Of a stretch of 64,000 nt of DNA, positions 24,680-34,160 are shown one piece after another. Source of the DNA: a bacterium (GTDB lineage Bacteria; Patescibacteria; Microgenomatia; UBA1400; UBA12108); the NCBI GenBank assembly GCA_021788365.1, contig JAJYKS010000001.1:62001-126000 (forward strand), read 5' to 3'. How positions within the stretch are numbered: the first letter of the stretch is position 1; the number at the start of each line of letters is the position of its first letter. A program made the translations under genes and the position numbers. The notes under the pieces were generated by a model. That model was given only the letters and a program-made list of their open reading frames with translations. It did no database searches and was not told where the DNA came from.

Positions 24680-26301
24680 GACTTTCCTTTCTTTTTAACA
24701 TGCGCAGCGACAACGTGAGCCGCATCTGCGGGAAGTCCGATGTAGTCATCTACGATGATAAATCGTGGTGACCACTGTGGATTAAATTTGTTTTTAAAAT
24801 TATAAAGCGATTTGTAGTCATACAACCTATTGAAACGTTCGAATATGAGACCTCGTAGTCGTCGCATTATTTGCGCCTCTGTTCTTATTTTATCAACATC
24901 GGCTAACGGAGCCATGCCTAGATGTAACGTGTCCCAGCCATTCTTTTTCCCGTATTGCACGGCTTCGTTTATCGTCGCCTCCATGACGCCGTTTGGCGAA
25001 CTTGATCTTCTCATCATGAGATCTATAACATATCCGCTCCCGTTTACCGGAAACAGACTTACCACACTCGTGAGTACGCCGCTCCGGTCATGTGAGATAA
25101 GTACTTTACCATTAGCTATCGAGGGAAATGGGTAAAAACCCAGAGAAAACGTTAGTTCTGGCGCATGTTTTCTTGCAGTCCATTCTTGGTAAAGCTCGTC
25201 TATGTCGTGTAGCTCTTTCCATGGCAATCCCACCATGCTATACCAAGCGAAGTACACACCTTCTCTTTGACTGTGAGTAATCGCATGTCGAACATCGGCC
25301 ATACGAGACCCTTCCAGTGTGTATGAAGGTATCGGGATCACTGCAGATTCTCCTACCTTTACTGCCTTGCCTGGCACGTGCTTTGTGGCACTTTCTTCTA
25401 CGTTGTACCACACGACGCTTAGACCTTGTCGGCGCGCCATATCACGAAATTCTAGTGCCGCCGCTCTAACATCAATACCAATCGGCATTCCAAGAACTAT
25501 GAGGCTATTTTGTACACGCTTGTAGGCAACGGCTGACTGTCCGTTCTTGCTAAACCACCATACTTTATCTGACATAAGCGAAAAGTAATCCGTTTCGTCG
25601 TGGCCATACTGCTCAACTATTTTTTGCATGCGCTCACGATCCTCTGCGGTTGGCGTGGTGTGGTCGAATGCTGGAGCAAAGAGTGCTGTTGCAACGAGCG
25701 CGACAGCGAATATTCCAATGGCGTTTATCGACCCTTCGAACCATCGTGCCCATTGCGTCTCGGCCCGTAGTGTATCCCTGCCTACGCCAAAACTTTCATA
25801 TGCGTATTTTGCGGGAATGGTGCGTAGGTTGTATGGGCCCACAAATTGTGTGCGCATAAACCAATAGCCACCCACCATATACATAAATAGGAATGCAAGT
25901 ATGATGGCGGTGGTTTTTAATGCCGAAAAAACTGCTAGCCGGTCGCTTTTGACATAGAACAGCTGACGCGAAACCACCAGTATTGCGATCGCACCACAGG
26001 TAAGTAGGAATTCTTCGACGTCTAGTCCTTTTATCATGTGCAATATGAGCGTGCCAATGAGGAGTACGATGCTGGTGAGCCACGCACGGTGCTTACGCCC
26101 CAGTAGATTTGCCGATAGTACCACGAGGCAGATACCCACGATGAGGGTGAGTGTGCGAGATGCATGGAGTACGTCCAGAGGTAATATTTCACGTAGCAAC
26201 TGATATCGAGACATTGCTGGTGGCCACAGTGCCGATATGATATCCATCACACCTGTTGCCCCCACCGCGAGGGAAACGAGCTCTGAAGTCCAATTCCACA
26301 T
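24676..26301 (-). CDS. MprF-like protein with DUF2156 (LPG-synthase C-terminal) domain
   Basis: 541 residues: a membrane half (about residues 1-215 with six or seven helices) followed by a cytosolic DUF2156 domain (about 235-520) with two GNAT-like folds (YFSLMSDKVWWFSKNGQSA, NGVMEATINEAVQYGKKNG). This architecture matches aminoacyl-phosphatidylglycerol synthases that load lysine or alanine from aminoacyl-tRNA onto lipids to change surface charge. The flippase half is shorter than in MprF of Firmicutes, so a purely transferase role is possible. Confidence 0.82.
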   Translation of the reverse strand: MWNWTSELVSLAVGATGVMDIISALWPPAMSRYQLLREILPLDVLHASRTLTLIVGICLVVLSANLLGRKHRAWLTSIVLLIGTLILHMIKGLDVEEFLLTCGAIAILVVSRQLFYVKSDRLAVFSALKTTAIILAFLFMYMVGGYWFMRTQFVGPYNLRTIPAKYAYESFGVGRDTLRAETQWARWFEGSINAIGIFAVALVATALFAPAFDHTTPTAEDRERMQKIVEQYGHDETDYFSLMSDKVWWFSKNGQSAVAYKRVQNSLIVLGMPIGIDVRAAALEFRDMARRQGLSVVWYNVEESATKHVPGKAVKVGESAVIPIPSYTLEGSRMADVRHAITHSQREGVYFAWYSMVGLPWKELHDIDELYQEWTARKHAPELTFSLGFYPFPSIANGKVLISHDRSGVLTSVVSLFPVNGSGYVIDLMMRRSSSPNGVMEATINEAVQYGKKNGWDTLHLGMAPLADVDKIRTEAQIMRRLRGLIFERFNRLYDYKSLYNFKNKFNPQWSPRFIIVDDYIGLPADAAHVVAAHVKKKGKS

Positions 26302-26315
26302 ATGCTGATTGTACC

Positions 26316-27071
26316 TTAGCGAAGACGAATAGCCTGGAGTGTGAGGAAAAGTGGAAATTCGCTTCTCGCGCGATTCTCCCGCATTCTTGCCTTACCTTGG
26401 CTTTCCTTGTCTGAGACCCATTCTTCACATGCATTCACCACGCAGCCTGCCGTGGTGAGCGCGTTTATATAGTACGAGAGTGGTTCGTGAAAGGTCCAAG
26501 TAATCGGTGACTTCTCGTCCCCTGGGTGCGCGTTTATTGGTATTTTGAGGGGCGACATATAGCGATTTATTCGCCGGTATTCTAACTTCTGAGTATCATC
26601 CACACCCCAGCTACTTTGGCGGGGTATACGAAAACAAGGATGATTTATGACTAGTGTGATATCCCCACCAATCGTTGCGGTAGATACCATGTTTGCAATC
26701 GCATCTGCCGCATCCTCGATGTTTTGCAGCGCAAGTATCGATACTACGTGGTCAAAACCTTGCGGGGGGACCGGAAGTGATTGTCGTGCGTCAGCGACAA
26801 TGTATGTGTGGCGCTTGTTTTTGTCGAGCCGACGGGCTTCTTCTATGAGTTTCTCCGATATGTCGACACCTATATAGCTTACTCGCGAATCTATGGCTCT
26901 CGCGTACACTCCTTGACCACATCCGACATCTAGCACCTTTTCGCCAATTTTTAGATTGATAAGTTTTTTGAGACCGGGGAGGATAACATGCTGATGAAAG
27001 TAGTGGCCACTACTCCCAACGATCTTGCCGTACCAGTCCGCAACAGGAGACCACGACGTGTTACTTCGCAT
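26316..27071 (-). CDS. Class I SAM-dependent methyltransferase
   Basis: 251 residues. Motif I VLDVGCGQGVYARAI (near residue 45), motif post-I YIGVDIS, and motif II region FDHVVSILALQNIEDAADAI show a Rossmann-type methyltransferase. The substrate is unknown (small molecule, quinone or lipid are all possible). The start at 27071 overlaps the small Cys-rich gene by 11 nt. Confidence 0.88.
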   Translation of the reverse strand: MRSNTSWSPVADWYGKIVGSSGHYFHQHVILPGLKKLINLKIGEKVLDVGCGQGVYARAIDSRVSYIGVDISEKLIEEARRLDKNKRHTYIVADARQSLPVPPQGFDHVVSILALQNIEDAADAIANMVSTATIGGDITLVINHPCFRIPRQSSWGVDDTQKLEYRRINRYMSPLKIPINAHPGDEKSPITWTFHEPLSYYINALTTAGCVVNACEEWVSDKESQGKARMRENRARSEFPLFLTLQAIRLR

Positions 27072-27231
27072 CGCTATCCAACTGGCGTTTGAGGAGATCG
27101 AGCGTATTTTTCATTGCCTCTTCGCGTGACTGCTTTTCGGCCTTGGCCGCCTCGTCAAACGTTTTGGTCGTAATATTTTTTGGATCTCCCATATCATCGT
27201 TTGGGTTCCCACAACCACAGTTGTAGCACAT
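27061..27231 (-). CDS. 56-residue Cys-rich protein
   Basis: A short gene preceded by AAGGAGG 5 nt before the ATG at 27231. The peptide starts MCYNCGCGNPNDDMGDP (three cysteines within seven residues) and continues with a charged helix. It resembles small conserved CPR proteins seen with similar MCYNCGCG openings; a metal-binding role is likely but unproven. It is sandwiched between the TVP38-like gene and the methyltransferase, 3 nt from the former. Confidence 0.75.
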   Translation of the reverse strand: MCYNCGCGNPNDDMGDPKNITTKTFDEAAKAEKQSREEAMKNTLDLLKRQLDSDAK

Positions 27232-27234
27232 GCT

Positions 27235-27915
27235 TTACCTCCTTTTTCCCCAGTATAACATTACGACAAGTGTTGGTAGATACGTAAGGCCAAGTACTAT
27301 TGCAAAAATCATGATAATGCTGAGCTCTACTCGCGCTGCAATGAGCGTGCCGACATAAACGAAAAGTGTCACTTCTGGGATAACACCAAATCCTGTTGCC
27401 AAGAGAAAGGGTATCGGGCGCATATCGGAAAAGCCGGCGAGATAGCTCACATTAAGCGGGGAAGACATGGTGGCACGAAGTGAAAATACGGCGAGTGCAC
27501 CATGGCGATGCAAAAAGTTGTGAAAAAATTTGAGTGTGGGAGAGGTGGCGATCTTCTTGGCAACTACGTGTTCGAGCTTGTCCGATATTGCAAATGTGAT
27601 GGCTGCCGTTGCCATCTGACTCGCCCAGGCGACAAACAACCCCGGCCAAAAGCCAAAAATGAGACCGACAGCAATTTCGACAAATTGTGCCGGGACGGGG
27701 AAAAAGGGAATGGCGTACGGCAGGAGAATCATTGCAAAAATGATCGCCGGCGTCAGCAAGCCAAATGATTTTATAGACTCGACTGTGGCGACGACGCTTT
27801 CGGTGCTGAAGTAGGCGCGGCCCGAGACGAGCCCGTAGAGCCCGGCAGAGAGGAGCAGTACGATCCCGCCGGTAATCATGGCGTAGTGGACATGACGGCG
27901 ATGGAGACGTTTCAT
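27235..27915 (-). CDS. TVP38/TMEM64 (VTT/DedA-like) membrane protein
   Basis: 226 residues with about five or six hydrophobic segments. The central region (FPVPAQFVEIAVGLIFGFWPG, then RHGALAVFSLRA and PLNVSYLAGFSDMR) carries the SNARE-associated/VTT pattern with the re-entrant G-x-x-x-G...P-x-N...S-Y-x-A-G signature. Bacterial relatives act in membrane-lipid scrambling or undecaprenyl-phosphate recycling. Confidence 0.85.
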   Translation of the reverse strand: MKRLHRRHVHYAMITGGIVLLLSAGLYGLVSGRAYFSTESVVATVESIKSFGLLTPAIIFAMILLPYAIPFFPVPAQFVEIAVGLIFGFWPGLFVAWASQMATAAITFAISDKLEHVVAKKIATSPTLKFFHNFLHRHGALAVFSLRATMSSPLNVSYLAGFSDMRPIPFLLATGFGVIPEVTLFVYVGTLIAARVELSIIMIFAIVLGLTYLPTLVVMLYWGKRR

Positions 27916-27917
27916 AC

Positions 27918-28163
27918 TTATTTTGCTCTGTTCCTAGCAAGTACGCTGTACATGAGTAGATCTTCCGCGCTGCGCTCGGCGGTGGAATTCAAGGATAATT
28001 GGATTTTTTCTCTGAACGATGTGTCATTTATTTCGCGTAGCCTGTTCTTGGCCTCGTCTGTAAAACGTGTGGCCATTGTTTTTTGGCCGCGATAGCGGCC
28101 TACGGCCACACGATATAAATCTTGTGACAGCGCTTGCATGGCGAGTTTTTGCTTGTCAGTCAT
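27918..28163 (-). CDS. Small hypothetical helical protein
   Basis: 81 residues, charged and entirely helical in character (Arg/Lys/Ala-rich). It overlaps the upstream DUF5674-like gene by 8 nt and lies 2 nt before the TVP38-like gene, so it is part of the run. The overlap suggests the two small proteins are made together. Confidence 0.65.
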   Translation of the reverse strand: MTDKQKLAMQALSQDLYRVAVGRYRGQKTMATRFTDEAKNRLREINDTSFREKIQLSLNSTAERSAEDLLMYSVLARNRAK

Positions 28164-28497
28164 AGATTGCCTTGAAGAAGAATTTTGTCAGTTCTTCATA
28201 TCGTTTCCGCAATTTTATATCGAGAATGTCGTTGCTGGGATTATTATCTTGGGGGCGAATATTAATAAAAGAGTTATAGTCGATTTCTTTCGTTTCTGTA
28301 TCTATGCCTCCGCCCCAAATATCGGATTGTTTGCTACCTTGGCTTAATAAAATTTTCTCACCCTCGTAGTGGCGATCCATGCCGGCTGAGCAGATTCTTT
28401 CTTCAATATCTATCACCGTTTTTATATACCCGGAAAAATGAGCCTTGAGATCATTTATTTCTTCGAGCGTAAACGGCTTGGCGGATGTCTTTACCAC
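28156..28497 (-). CDS. DUF5674-like protein
   Basis: 113 residues. The strings SAGMDRHYEGEKILLSQG, SKQSDIWGGGID and IDYNSFINIRP match my recollection of DUF5674, a family of unknown function common in CPR genomes. A nucleic-acid or nucleotide role is only a guess. It overlaps the following small gene. Confidence 0.7.
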   Translation of the reverse strand: MVKTSAKPFTLEEINDLKAHFSGYIKTVIDIEERICSAGMDRHYEGEKILLSQGSKQSDIWGGGIDTETKEIDYNSFINIRPQDNNPSNDILDIKLRKRYEELTKFFFKAIYD

Positions 28498-28500
28498 GCG

Positions 28501-29214
28501 TTATATCCCCTGGATTGTGAGCGATCCATTGTCTAGTAAAACTGTTGCACCAGCGAATGAACGCTTATTTTCGTCAAGCAGCGTTGCGATAAATTCAGCC
28601 ATTTCTTGGTGACCAATCACCCTATCCTCTTCTGTAAAAAGAGGTTTTTCGTTTTGACTAGTTAGATGAAGATTTACTGAACCAAAGATGAGCGATGTGG
28701 CGGTAATATTATCTTTCATATATACAGCGGTAATCTGTTTTGCTAATTGGTTTTCCATCGCTTTGGTGATGGCGTATTCTTGACCAAATTCAGAATGCCC
28801 TTTGATAGACCAGATGCTACCGATAAAAACTATCCTACCATGCCTGACTTTTTGCATTCCTGGGATAATTTTTTGAGATATAAGAAAGGGAAGTTTGCCA
28901 TTGACAAGGACTGCTTGATCAAAGTCTTGTTCGGTGATCTTCGTGAAGGGATTTTTCGCATTTTGGCATGGAAAATAGACCATACTATCAAAGTCGCCAT
29001 ACTTATTGATAAGCTTATCCAACCAACTGATCCCCTCTTTGGTAATATCAAGAACTTCTTTGTGAAGATTGGCCTGTCCTAGTGCCATGAATTCGCGATG
29101 ACGATCTGTGGCTTCTTCTATGGCCACTCCTATAATTTGTGTAGATTGGGGGATGCGATAAATTAAGTCTTGAGCGAGATAATTTGAGGCGCCGATTAGG
29201 AGCAAATTCTGCAT
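28501..29214 (-). CDS. Short-chain dehydrogenase/reductase (SDR)
   Basis: 237 residues. N-terminal nucleotide-binding region LLIGASNYLAQDLIYR is atypical (GASNYLA in place of TGxxxGIG), but the catalytic serine (IVFIGSIWSIKG) and Tyr-x-x-x-Lys (YAITK) are present. Substrate unknown. Confidence 0.82.
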   Translation of the reverse strand: MQNLLLIGASNYLAQDLIYRIPQSTQIIGVAIEEATDRHREFMALGQANLHKEVLDITKEGISWLDKLINKYGDFDSMVYFPCQNAKNPFTKITEQDFDQAVLVNGKLPFLISQKIIPGMQKVRHGRIVFIGSIWSIKGHSEFGQEYAITKAMENQLAKQITAVYMKDNITATSLIFGSVNLHLTSQNEKPLFTEEDRVIGHQEMAEFIATLLDENKRSFAGATVLLDNGSLTIQGI

Positions 29215-29226
29215 GGTTTTATTATA

Positions 29227-29283
29227 TCAACCCTTTTGTGGGTAGTGGCAGTGCTTCCATTTTTTCCCGGGACCGCACCCTCC
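29227..29283 (-). pseudogene. Detached second SEC-C zinc-motif remnant downstream of secA
   Basis: On the minus strand this stretch encodes CGPGKKWKHCHYPQKG and a TGA stop, clearly homologous to the C-terminal zinc motif of the adjacent SecA (CGSGKKWKKCHYP) but diverged at many codon positions. It lacks a start codon and is separated from secA by a GC-rich hairpin-forming spacer (ATGCTG / CAGCAT arms, 29284-29313). Confidence 0.7.
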
Positions 29284-29316
29284 TATGCTGAAGCTTCGGC
29301 GGGTAAGCCAGCATGA

Positions 29317-32013
29317 CTATCGTGGTATTTCCGGATAGTGGCACTTCTTCCACTTCTTTCCAGACCCACAAGGGCACAAGTCGTTACGGCTTAATTTTTT
29401 GATGGTTTTGGCGGCGGGAACAATGGTATTTTGCGGGCGAGAAGACCCCACCCCTACGGGACTTGCGGCATCTTTGCGAAGAACAATTGGTTGCGGTGTT
29501 GGTGGCTGCTGTATTGGGGTGATTCTATAGATCTTGCGAACAACATCGCTTTCTATTGCGCCTATCAAACGCTCGAACATACCAAAAGCTTCTTGCTGAT
29601 ATTCTACCAGGGGGTCACGCTGGGCGTAGCCGCGTAGACCGATACCATCGCGTAGACTTTCCATATTGTCCAGGTGATCCATCCACTTTTCGTCGAGCGA
29701 TCCTAGGTATATAAAACTCTCGATTTGCGACGAAAGGTCGTCGCCGAATTGTTTTACCCGTCCCTCGTATGTCTTTTTGGCAATATCCTGCAGCGCGGCA
29801 GTGACGGCGTTTGGATCTTTTGTTTTACCGAGCTCTGCCTCTAGTCGTTTTTGCGAAGCGTCATCGAACGGAATCATCGTAATAAATTCCTTTACGATTG
29901 CGTTTATTTCTTTTGCCGATAACCCCTCGGCCGCGCGAGCCTGTACTGTAAGCGCTATTTCCTCTCCGATGAGAGAGAGAATACGGGCGCGAAGTGCGCT
30001 ACGATCGTGTTCTGCTTCCTCCAAAAGTTTGTTTCGCAACTCATAGATCACCGTGCGGTGTTTGTTCATGACGTCGTCATAATCCACCACTTGTTTACGT
30101 TTGTCGAAATAGAATCCCTCAACTTTTACTTGTGCTGACTCGAGTGCCCGGGAAACCATCGGATGCTCTATTGCCTCTTCTTCGGGAATCTTTAAGGCAG
30201 TCATAATGCCGGCGATCTTGTCCCCGCCGAATATTCGCATGAGGTCGTCTTCTAAACTCACATAGAATCGTGAGGAACCAGGGTCGCCCTGACGACCGGC
30301 GCGACCACGAAGTTGGTTGTCTATGCGGCGTGAGTCGTGACGCTCCGTACCTAGAACATGGAGACCACCGGCTGCAACGACTGCATCATGATTCTTTTGC
30401 CATTCTGCAAGGTCTTTTTTGTAGGTTTTACTGGTTGGTTGCGGCTTTTCGCCGCCCAATATTATGTCCACACCGCGACCCGCAATGTTCGTGGCAACGG
30501 TGACTGCACCAAGCGTACCCGCATTTGCAATAATCTTTGCTTCAGATTCGTGATTTTTGGCGTTTAGCACGTTGTGTGGTAGATTCTTGCGTTTCAAGTA
30601 TTTGCTAATTATTTGGTTGTTTTCGATGCTCTTGGTGCCTATCAAGACCGGCACACCTTTTGCATGAAGTTCGGCAACGGCCGATGCTATCGCGGCATAT
30701 TTAGCTCGCGTTGTTTTGTAGATGAGGTCAGGAAAATCCGTGCGAACTACGGGTCGGTGAGTGGGGACCACTACAACGTCGAGGTTGTAGATTTTCTTAA
30801 ATTCTTCACCTTCAGTTGCCGCAGTGCCGGTCATGCCTGCCAAGTGTTCGTACATGCGGAAGTAATTTTGCAGGGAAATGGTTGCCAGGGTGCGCGACTC
30901 CTGCTGAATGTTTACCCCTTCTTTGGCTTCGATCGCTTGGTGCAGGCCGTCCGAGTAGCGGCGGCCATACATAAGACGACCTGTATGTTCATCTACGATG
31001 ATGACCTCGCCATCTTTTACGACGTAATCACGGTCGCGCTCGAAAAGCGTTGCTGCTTTCAATGCCTGCTCTACGTGGTGAACCGACTCATATGACTCTT
31101 CGTATAAATTCTTTACGCCCAGGCGTTGCTCCAGACGGCGAATGCCGTAGTCTGTGAGACTAACGGTGCGTAGTTTTTCGTCGACGTCATAGTCTGTGTC
31201 TTTGGTGAGGGTGGTAACTAGTCCGGCAAACTCTCGATACTTTTCTGTCGGTTCGGCGCCCTGGGCACTAATTATGAGCGGAGTGCGCGCTTCGTCTATG
31301 AGGATACTATCTACTTCGTCTACTACCGCGAAGTAGTGGCCACGTTGTACTTTATCGCCGAGGCGGTGCACCATGTTGTCGCGGAGGTAGTCGAACCCAA
31401 ACTCGTTATTGGTACCGTAGGTCACATCGGCGGCATAGGCCTCCTGGCGCGGCACGCGGCGGAGATGGGTCAAGCGTTCGTCTTCCTCGCCGGGATCGTG
31501 GTACTCCATGTCGAGAATATCGGCGGGGGTATCTCCCATACCGGAATAGATAGCGCCAACTTTGAGCCCGAGCATGATGAGGGCACGTCCATACCACCCG
31601 GCGTCACGGCGAGCAAGATAATCGTTCACCGTAACCACGTGGACGCCCTTGCCTGGTATTGCACGAAGATACGCGGCCAAGGCGGCTGAGAGCGTTTTAC
31701 CCTCGCCCGTCTTCTGTTCGACGATTTTGCCATGGTAGAGGGTAAGTGCACTCATGAGTTGCACATCGTAGGCACGCTCGCCGGTCACCCGGCGGATCCC
31801 CTCACGGACGGTGGCCAGTCCTTCGGGAACGAGATCGTCCAACGACTCACCATTCTCTAAGCGTAGGCGCAACTCGGCGGTTTTGCTGGCTAGATCTTTG
31901 TCTTTTAGCTTTTGAATGCTTTGCTCAAAATCGTTTACAGCCTGAACAATCGGCTTTAGCCTATCTAATTCCCGCGTGTTGCCGTCAAAAAGTTTTCCCA
32001 AGATATTGAGCAT
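29317..32013 (-). CDS. secA: Preprotein translocase ATPase SecA
   Basis: 898 residues, full-length. Walker A region EQKTGEGKTLSA near residue 100, DEVDSILIDEARTPLIIS, helicase motifs TNIAGRGVDI and RGRAGRQGDPGSS, and a C-terminal zinc motif CPCGSGKKWKKCHYP. It drives protein export through SecYEG. The last residues (EIPR) follow directly after the zinc motif, and a diverged duplicate of that motif lies 34 bp downstream of the stop. Confidence 0.97.
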   Translation of the reverse strand: MLNILGKLFDGNTRELDRLKPIVQAVNDFEQSIQKLKDKDLASKTAELRLRLENGESLDDLVPEGLATVREGIRRVTGERAYDVQLMSALTLYHGKIVEQKTGEGKTLSAALAAYLRAIPGKGVHVVTVNDYLARRDAGWYGRALIMLGLKVGAIYSGMGDTPADILDMEYHDPGEEDERLTHLRRVPRQEAYAADVTYGTNNEFGFDYLRDNMVHRLGDKVQRGHYFAVVDEVDSILIDEARTPLIISAQGAEPTEKYREFAGLVTTLTKDTDYDVDEKLRTVSLTDYGIRRLEQRLGVKNLYEESYESVHHVEQALKAATLFERDRDYVVKDGEVIIVDEHTGRLMYGRRYSDGLHQAIEAKEGVNIQQESRTLATISLQNYFRMYEHLAGMTGTAATEGEEFKKIYNLDVVVVPTHRPVVRTDFPDLIYKTTRAKYAAIASAVAELHAKGVPVLIGTKSIENNQIISKYLKRKNLPHNVLNAKNHESEAKIIANAGTLGAVTVATNIAGRGVDIILGGEKPQPTSKTYKKDLAEWQKNHDAVVAAGGLHVLGTERHDSRRIDNQLRGRAGRQGDPGSSRFYVSLEDDLMRIFGGDKIAGIMTALKIPEEEAIEHPMVSRALESAQVKVEGFYFDKRKQVVDYDDVMNKHRTVIYELRNKLLEEAEHDRSALRARILSLIGEEIALTVQARAAEGLSAKEINAIVKEFITMIPFDDASQKRLEAELGKTKDPNAVTAALQDIAKKTYEGRVKQFGDDLSSQIESFIYLGSLDEKWMDHLDNMESLRDGIGLRGYAQRDPLVEYQQEAFGMFERLIGAIESDVVRKIYRITPIQQPPTPQPIVLRKDAASPVGVGSSRPQNTIVPAAKTIKKLSRNDLCPCGSGKKWKKCHYPEIPR

Positions 32014-32029
32014 GGGACGAGTATACCAT

Positions 32030-32653
32030 TTACAACCCTAAAAATTTGCTTAAATCGGAGCTAGCTCGTCGATAGTCACGCGAGTCATACAGAAATGTTT
32101 GCCAGCCAAGTTCGCGGGCAGGTATCAGATTCTTTTCTCGATTGTCCACAAAGAGAATTTCTTTGGCCGGTAGTTCGGTGCGCGCCTCGGCAATGCGATA
32201 GATTCTAGGGTCTGGTTTGTTTATTCCTTCAATGCTTGTATCTATAACCGCAGACCAGTTGTCAAAATCAAAAAGGCCGGCTGCACGAATGTCATTGAGT
32301 AATCCTGGATACTGACCGGTAAGGAGGCCAACCTTCGTTGTTTTTGCCAATTTTTTAATGAGCGCCCATAACTCCACGTTTTTATCAAAATGCTCAATAA
32401 AATATTTTTGCATAGAGAAATCGGGAGATATGGAGAGATTAAATTCTTTAACAATGCGTGGAACCAACTCGTCTACGTGGTACTTCCCTTCGCACACCTG
32501 CTTTTCAAATTCGTCGTAGATAATATCGAATGCTGGTACGTCAGCATCCTTAAACCCCATATCATGGAGCATTTTTGACCATTTATCTGAGTCGGAGAAA
32601 TCTCTAACGAGTACGCCACCGACATCGAAATACACAAAAGATATTTTTGGCAT
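32030..32653 (-). CDS. HAD-superfamily hydrolase
   Basis: 207 residues from the ATG at 32653, one nucleotide after the serS stop. Motif I FDVGGVL keeps the nucleophilic aspartate; the second position is Gly, as in a known HAD subgroup. Motif II LLTGQYPG, motif III NKPDPRIY and motif IV FVDNREKNL are present. Probably a phosphatase or haloacid-type hydrolase of unknown substrate. Confidence 0.85.
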   Translation of the reverse strand: MPKISFVYFDVGGVLVRDFSDSDKWSKMLHDMGFKDADVPAFDIIYDEFEKQVCEGKYHVDELVPRIVKEFNLSISPDFSMQKYFIEHFDKNVELWALIKKLAKTTKVGLLTGQYPGLLNDIRAAGLFDFDNWSAVIDTSIEGINKPDPRIYRIAEARTELPAKEILFVDNREKNLIPARELGWQTFLYDSRDYRRASSDLSKFLGL

Positions 32654-32654
32654 G

Positions 32655-33917
32655 TTACTTCTCTGCGACCGGGATGACATCTACCCCTAGGTATGGCTTT
32701 AGCACTTCGGGAACGGTGACACTGCCATCTTCGTTCTGGTAGTTCTCGTAGATCGCAATCATGGCGCGGCCGAGTGCCAATACGGTACCGTTTAGCGTGT
32801 GCACGTATTCTGTCTTCCCGTTACGGTTTACTTTGATTCCGAGGCGGCGAGCTTGGAAGTCGGTGGTGTTACTGGTTGATGTCACTTCGCGATACTTTTT
32901 CTGTGACGGCATCCAGGCTTCGAGGTCGTATTTGCGAGAGGCGGCATTGCCGAGGTCGCCGGTCGCCATTTTTATAACCTGATACGGAATGCCGAGCTCT
33001 TGCCACACTTCCTCTTCTATGTCGCGCAAATCTTCGTGGATCTTGTCACTTTCCTCTGGCAAGCAAAAGACCACCATCTCGACTTTGCGAAATTCGTGGA
33101 CACGGAGGATACCGCGGACGTCTTTGCCATAGCTGCCTTTTTCGTAGCGGTAGCATGAGCTGTATCCCGCATATTTCTTAGGCAAACTATCGGCATGAAA
33201 AGTAGTTCCTTGATGCTGACCAACGAGCGTGATTTCTGCTGTTGCAATAAGGTCGAGATCCTCGCCCTCCAGGTGGTATATCTGCCGTTCTTTATCGCTC
33301 CGTGCCTGGAAACCACAGCCAGTCACGCTCGCCTCTTTGGCAACGTTGGGGGTAATGACCGGAGTAAAGCCTTTTGCCATTAGTTTCTTCATGGCATACT
33401 GCACGAGCGCAAATTCCAGCATGGCGCCCCAACCCTTTATGTAGTAAAAGCCGGACTGGGCCACTTTGGTGCCGCTCTCCATGTCGATCGTGCCGGTAAG
33501 ACGGCCTATCTCGAGGTGGTCGCGGACGGAAAAGGAAAAATCCTTCGGCGTGCCGACTTGGCGAAGCACCTCGTTGTCTGCTTCTCCCCCTACTTTCACG
33601 TCGGGAGCGGCGGGGTTGGGGATGCGGTAGGCAAGAGAAAAACATTCTTTGTCAATTTTTTCTAACTCGGGCTCTTGCTTTGCAAGCTCGGCCTTTAATT
33701 CTTTGCTTTGTGCAATCAGCTCTTCCGTGCGGGCTGATTTAAGCTGCTCGTTGAGCGCATTGCGCTTGGCACGCAGGGCATCAACTGCAGTGATCAAGTC
33801 TCTACGGCGTACATCGCTGGCTAAAAACTTATCGACAACGGACGGGTCAAACCCCTTGTCCGCCGTAGCTTTTTTTACTGTTTCCGCGTGATCGCGGAGA
33901 TATTGTTGGTCGAGCAT
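32655..33917 (-). CDS. serS: Seryl-tRNA synthetase
   Basis: 420 residues. An N-terminal coiled-coil arm (about residues 28-100) precedes the class II core: motif 2 region FRKVEMVVF and motif 3 GTVLALGRAMIAIYENYQ, with the serine-pocket TEVTSTSNTTDFQARRL-like segment. GGAGGG lies just before the ATG at 33917. A T-box-like leader lies upstream, so expression probably responds to uncharged tRNA-Ser. Confidence 0.96.
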   Translation of the reverse strand: MLDQQYLRDHAETVKKATADKGFDPSVVDKFLASDVRRRDLITAVDALRAKRNALNEQLKSARTEELIAQSKELKAELAKQEPELEKIDKECFSLAYRIPNPAAPDVKVGGEADNEVLRQVGTPKDFSFSVRDHLEIGRLTGTIDMESGTKVAQSGFYYIKGWGAMLEFALVQYAMKKLMAKGFTPVITPNVAKEASVTGCGFQARSDKERQIYHLEGEDLDLIATAEITLVGQHQGTTFHADSLPKKYAGYSSCYRYEKGSYGKDVRGILRVHEFRKVEMVVFCLPEESDKIHEDLRDIEEEVWQELGIPYQVIKMATGDLGNAASRKYDLEAWMPSQKKYREVTSTSNTTDFQARRLGIKVNRNGKTEYVHTLNGTVLALGRAMIAIYENYQNEDGSVTVPEVLKPYLGVDVIPVAEK

Positions 33918-33939
33918 ATGCCCTCCTGTTGTTGGTCAA

Positions 33940-33967
33940 TTTTCAAGTAACAATTTTCAATTTTCAT
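33940..33967 (-). repeat. 28-bp A/T-rich leader repeat, copy upstream of serS
   Basis: 27 of 28 bases match 5290-5317 upstream of nfo. It lies between the T-box terminator and the serS ribosome-binding site. Confidence 0.7.
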
Positions 33968-34004
33968 ACAAGTACCAATGGCCATTGTTGCAAATTGGGC
34001 AACA

Positions 34005-34160
34005 AAAAACCACGTACAAACTCCCCTGTGCGGACGTTTGTGACGTGGTGCCACCGTACTTACTTCTCTTTGCCTGCTATCACGGGCTTACCCGCTCCGA
34101 ATTACCGGAGAGCATCGGCTGGTGGAAAGCCAACCTCAGACGCTTTTTATAACTGAGGTT
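34005..34160 (-). promoter_or_regulatory. T-box-like riboswitch leader of serS
   Basis: Minus-strand RNA starting near 34160. The antiterminator/T-box core GGTGGCACCACG is at about 34045-34056, overlapped by a terminator whose arms CCACGT-ACAAAC and GTTTGT-ACGTGG are followed by six T (34004-34009). Upstream are a perfect 8-bp hairpin (AACCTCAG / CTGAGGTT) and three smaller ones. The segment before the T-box is only about 100 nt, shorter than a canonical stem I, and I could not assign the serine specifier codon with certainty. Confidence 0.72.
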
